From Taeniopygia guttata (taxonomy: Eukaryota; Chordata; Aves; Passeriformes; Estrildidae), in the NCBI RefSeq assembly GCF_048771995.1, contig NC_133030.1, forward strand, positions 62,569,501 through 62,633,500: a DNA stretch of 64,000 bases, given 5' to 3'. The stretch's first letter is position 1. Every line of letters begins with the position of its first letter. Made by a program: the position numbers and the translations under genes. Positions 60,546 through 64,000 of this stretch are shown here, in pieces. The notes under the pieces were generated by a model. It was not told the DNA's origin. It was given only the letters and a program-made list of their open reading frames with translations, and made no database searches.

Positions 60546-61814
60546 TTCCAGACTTTTTTCACCTCTCAGTGAGGTTTTTTTCTCTCCTTTCCATAAAACC
60601 CATCTCCCTCCTCTGAACCAAAAGGAAAAACAGGAATGAAAGAGAAAGTGCCAAAACCTCTCCCTTCCTCCGCCACAAAGACCAAAAGCAGCCTCACCCA
60701 CCCTGAAAACAGCTCCTTTTTGGGGTGAAAGCAGCAGCCTCCCCGCTCCTTCCTTGCAAAAAAAGTCATATTTTCCATCCCTGATGCACCAGCATTTTCC
60801 ACTCAGTTATAGCAAAGTGGGTGAATCCCACTGGGACAGCCAGGATTTTGGGGAGAGTAGGGATCAGGGTTGTTCCCATCAGGTAGGCATCACCCAGGGT
60901 GGGGGTTAGTCCAGAAAAATGGAGATTTTTGGACAGAAAAAGGTTTTTTTTTGGACAGAAAAAGGGTATTTGGTCCAGAAATGGTTCCAGGCTGGGTTTT
61001 ATTACGAAGAAACTTGTCCCAAATCTCCTCCCCCCTGGGATTTCTCCCTGTCCATGTGCTTCCCAAGAGCTGAGCCCAGCCCAGCTTGCTGCATCCCCAC
61101 TGAGACAAGCAGGATCTCCCAAAAATTGCCTTTTCCTCCCCAAAACCAGCCAGGGTGCAGCATCCAGAAGGGATAACTGGGAATAGGGTCACGGTCCTGC
61201 TGGAGCGTGGGAATCCCTGGTGAGGGGCTGGGTGGCTTTGCCAGGCATCTTGTGGCTTTTGCTAAAAGCCATGGCTAAAAATAGGTGGCTCAGCTGAAAA
61301 TAAAATCGCTAAATATAGCCAGAAAATTATAAAAATACAACAGGCAAAATAGAAAATAGCAGAGCCACGTTTTCCAGAGGGTGGGAGATGGGATAGTCCC
61401 ACTGATCCCAACAGGAGTTACAGATCTGGCTGGGAAAGGAGCCTTAACACTCCCAAATCCCCCATGTTTCACTCTTTCCTTAAGGAAATAAAATGGTCTG
61501 AGTTTCATTTGTTCCATGGGGCAAAGAAAACCTTAATCCTGAGTGGTGGTTCCAGCCACAGCTCCCAGCCCCTCTCCACAGGGATTTCATTCCCTTTCCC
61601 AGCCATTTTTTATCCTGGATGTCCAACGCGGTGTTTAAATCCCTGGGAAGCAGCTTGCAGGTCAGAGATGTGCTGGCAGATAAATAAATAAATGAATTAA
61701 AAGACAAGGGAGTGGAAAAACGAGCCTGTTTCCATGGAAACAGCTTCCTTATCCCAGCAGCATCCGATCCCTCCTGCCAAACCCAAACTGGAGGACTGGG
61801 ATGGGCTCCTGGTT
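60546..61814. other. Unassigned stretch
   Basis: Mixed to AT-rich. Near 60910-60985 a local TTTGGACAGAAAAAGG duplication is visible. No supportable gene. Confidence 0.45.
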
Positions 61815-62195
61815 CAACCCCAGTTATTGATCCCAGAATTGTTTGGGATGAAAAGGACCTTAAAGCTCATCCAGTCCCACCCCATGTCATTCACAGGGAC
61901 ACCTTCCACCATCCCAGAGTGCTTCAAATCCTGTCCAGCCTGGCCTTGGGCACTTGCAGGGATCCAGGGGCAGCCACAGCTCCTCTGGGCACCCTCCTCA
62001 CCTTCCCATTAAAAATATTCTTCTTTATATCTGAGCCTGAATCAACTCTCTTTTAGCTCAAAACCCTTTTTGCTGTCACTCCAGGCCCTATAAAAATCTG
62101 TCCTTCTTTAGAAGGTTCCTTCAAGCCCTGGAAGGGGCTCTGAGGTTTCCCTGGAGCCTTCCCTTCTCCAGGGGAACACCCCCAGCCCAGCCTTG
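61815..62195 (-). mobile_element. CR1 LINE 3' fragment
   Basis: The plus strand starts CCCAGAATTGTTTGGGATGA, then CCTTCCACCATCCCAGAGTG, GAGCCTGAATCAACTCTCTT and CCCTGGAGCCTTCCCTTCTC. Closely related to the copy at 47290-47660. Confidence 0.88.
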
Positions 62196-62854
62196 AGCCT
62201 TTCCAAGGATGGGAATTATCAAGGCAAGGCAAAAGCATGTTTTTCCTCTTCCCTAATTTTGCTTTTAAATGAAGAGCTCAGCCCTGGGATTGGCTCTGTC
62301 AGGGATGGGATGTGCCCTTCACTCACCTTGAAAGCCCAGCTGGAGTCAGGAGGCTCCAGCCCCACATTCCTGGTGTGTCCCCTGTCCCTGGAGCAGTCCC
62401 TGCCCCGTGGCCATCACGTTCAGGGTGACCCTCAGCTGGTTTTTTGTTTTCTCTCAGGCCCCTAACAGCTCAAACTGAAGCAAACAGGAACCAACCTCCA
62501 CTTCCTTTTTTTGTTTTTTAGGGGTTTTGTGGTTTTTTTAAAAAAAACAGATTGTTCAGGTGAAGGATCAGCAGCCTGGGACATCTGCTTTGGTCCCTCC
62601 TGCCACTGTTCCTACAAGATTTTGGCTCTCTCCATCCCACAGGGAGGGAGCACAGACCTGCTCCAGGGTTGGAAAAAGGGTCCAGAACCATGGGAATGCC
62701 ACTAGGGAATGCACTGGTAGTTGAGCAAACCCCCAGGCTGCTCTAGGGCTGTTCTTTGGGGGAAAATCCTGGGGAAAAGTGTTGGTGCACAAGGGATAAT
62801 CCCAGTGGTGGGAGCAGATCGGGCTGTGGGTGCTCCCTCACTTTGGTCAAATAC
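62196..62854. other. Unassigned stretch
   Basis: Mixed composition with T-runs near 62506-62545. Nothing supportable as a gene. Confidence 0.4.
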
Positions 62855-64000
62855 TTGGGGAATAAGGATGCCCAAATTCTGAGGAATAAGATGGAATAAC
62901 ATGCCCAAATACCAAGGAATACAAATGCCCACATAGAGGGGAAATAAGGAATTCCCAGATGCCTGGGGAATGATGATGCCCAAATACTGAGGAATAAGGA
63001 TGCCCATAAAGAGAGAATAAAGAATTCCTACATACCTGGGGAATAAAAATGCTCAAATATTGAGGAATAAGGATGTCCAAATACTGAGAAATTCAGGGCT
63101 GCTAAAATCCTCAGGAATAAGAATGACCAGATACTGAGTGAGGAATTAGGATGTCCAAATACTGGGGAACATGGACACCCAAATCCTGAGGAATTCAGGG
63201 ATACCCAAAGATTGAGGAATAAAAATGCCCATATAAAGGAAAAAAAAAAATATTCTACTTGTGGAACAAGGATGCCCAAATACTGAGGAATAAGAATGTC
63301 CAAATACTGGAAAATTCAGGGCTGCCCAAATATAGGGAATAAAGATGCCCAAATACTGAGGGATAAGAAAGCTTATACAGAGGGAAATATGGATTCCCAG
63401 ATATTTGGGAAATTCAAATGCCCAAACACTTGGGAACAAGGATGTCCAAATTTTGAGGAATAAGAATGTTCAAATACTGAAGGATAAGGATGCCCAAATA
63501 CTGGAAAATAAAGATTCCCAAATACTGGAGAGCAAGGTTGACCAAATACCAGGGACTAAGGATGTCCAAATATCAGGGAATAAGGATGCCCAAATACTGG
63601 AAAATAAAGATTCCCAAATACTGAGGAATAAGGATGTCCAAATCCTGGGGAATAAGGCTGTCCAGATCCTGAGGAATAAGGATGCCTAAATACCAGGGAA
63701 TAAGGATGCCCAAATACTGGAAAATAAAGATACACAAGTACTGAAAAATAAGGATGTCCAATTTTGGGGAATAAGGATGTCCAAATCCTGAAGAATAAAG
63801 ATTTCCAAATCCTGGGGAATAAGGATGTCCACATCCTGAAGAATAAAGATGCCCAAATCCTGAGGAATAAGGATGTCCAATTTTGGGGAGTAAGGATGTC
63901 CAAATCCTGAAGAATAAAGATGTCCAAATCCTGGGGAATAAGGGTGCCTGGATACCAGGGAATAAGAATGCCCAAATACTGGAAAATAAAGATTCCCAAA
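62855..64000. repeat. About 21-24-bp minisatellite, second array, running off the window edge
   Basis: Units like GGAATAAGGATGTCCAAATC with CTGAGG, CTGGGG and CTGGAAAATAAAG connectors. Variation between units is high in the left part and lower from about 63570. The array continues beyond base 64000. Confidence 0.93.

Overview
The window is vertebrate nuclear DNA, almost certainly from a bird and probably a songbird. The evidence is three spliced genes with the vertebrate order and orientation GNG2 - RTRAF - NID2, many avian-type CR1 LINE 3' ends, ERVL-like solo LTRs with 5-bp target duplications, short introns, and very many tandem repeats. Species and chromosome cannot be read from the sequence. 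In human, the same three genes lie together on 14q22 (established knowledge).

Layout. Bases 1-8300 hold no supportable gene. They carry four large minisatellites (24-, 28-, 21- and 51/54-bp units), a pyrimidine-rich tract, CR1 pieces and LTR-like fossils. Bases 8350-27810 carry NID2 (nidogen-2, + strand). I could read 22 coding exons with consistent phases, giving a 1336-residue protein. Bases 28020-44300 carry RTRAF (C14orf166/hCLE/CGI-99, - strand) in eight exons, giving 244 residues, the same length as the human protein. NID2 and RTRAF converge tail to tail about 200 bp apart. Inside RTRAF intron 3, on the opposite strand, is a compact three-exon open reading frame (39031-39912) for a 178-residue predicted single-pass membrane protein that I do not recognise. 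Its stop codon lies inside its own AATAAA. Bases 44400-47950 are the RTRAF CpG-rich promoter, a tandem repeat and an intergenic stretch with an inverted duplication around an LTR-like element. Bases 47980-53446 carry the two coding exons and a probable long 3' UTR of GNG2 (G protein gamma-2, - strand). Bases 53450-64000 are GNG2 5' intron or upstream sequence: AT-rich satellites, CR1, LTR-like elements, a TCCCA array and a dispersed minisatellite that runs off the right edge.

The genes do not form a pathway. NID2 is a secreted basement-membrane linker, RTRAF is a nuclear/cytoplasmic RNA factor of the tRNA-ligase complex, and GNG2 is a prenylated G-protein subunit. Their proximity is ancestral synteny.

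Points most worth a second look: (1) the unrecognised nested gene in RTRAF; (2) an extra thyroglobulin type-1 exon in NID2, so three Tg-1 domains where human NID2 has two; (3) a 51-bp tandem repeat that copies the NID2 exon-17 splice donor six times and stays open in frame; (4) three RGD tripeptides in NID2; (5) a CVIL prenylation box in GNG2 where the mammalian protein has CAIL; (6) several minisatellites whose unit length is a multiple of three or which are open in several frames, giving long false ORFs. All homology calls rest on recalled family sequences, not on a database search.
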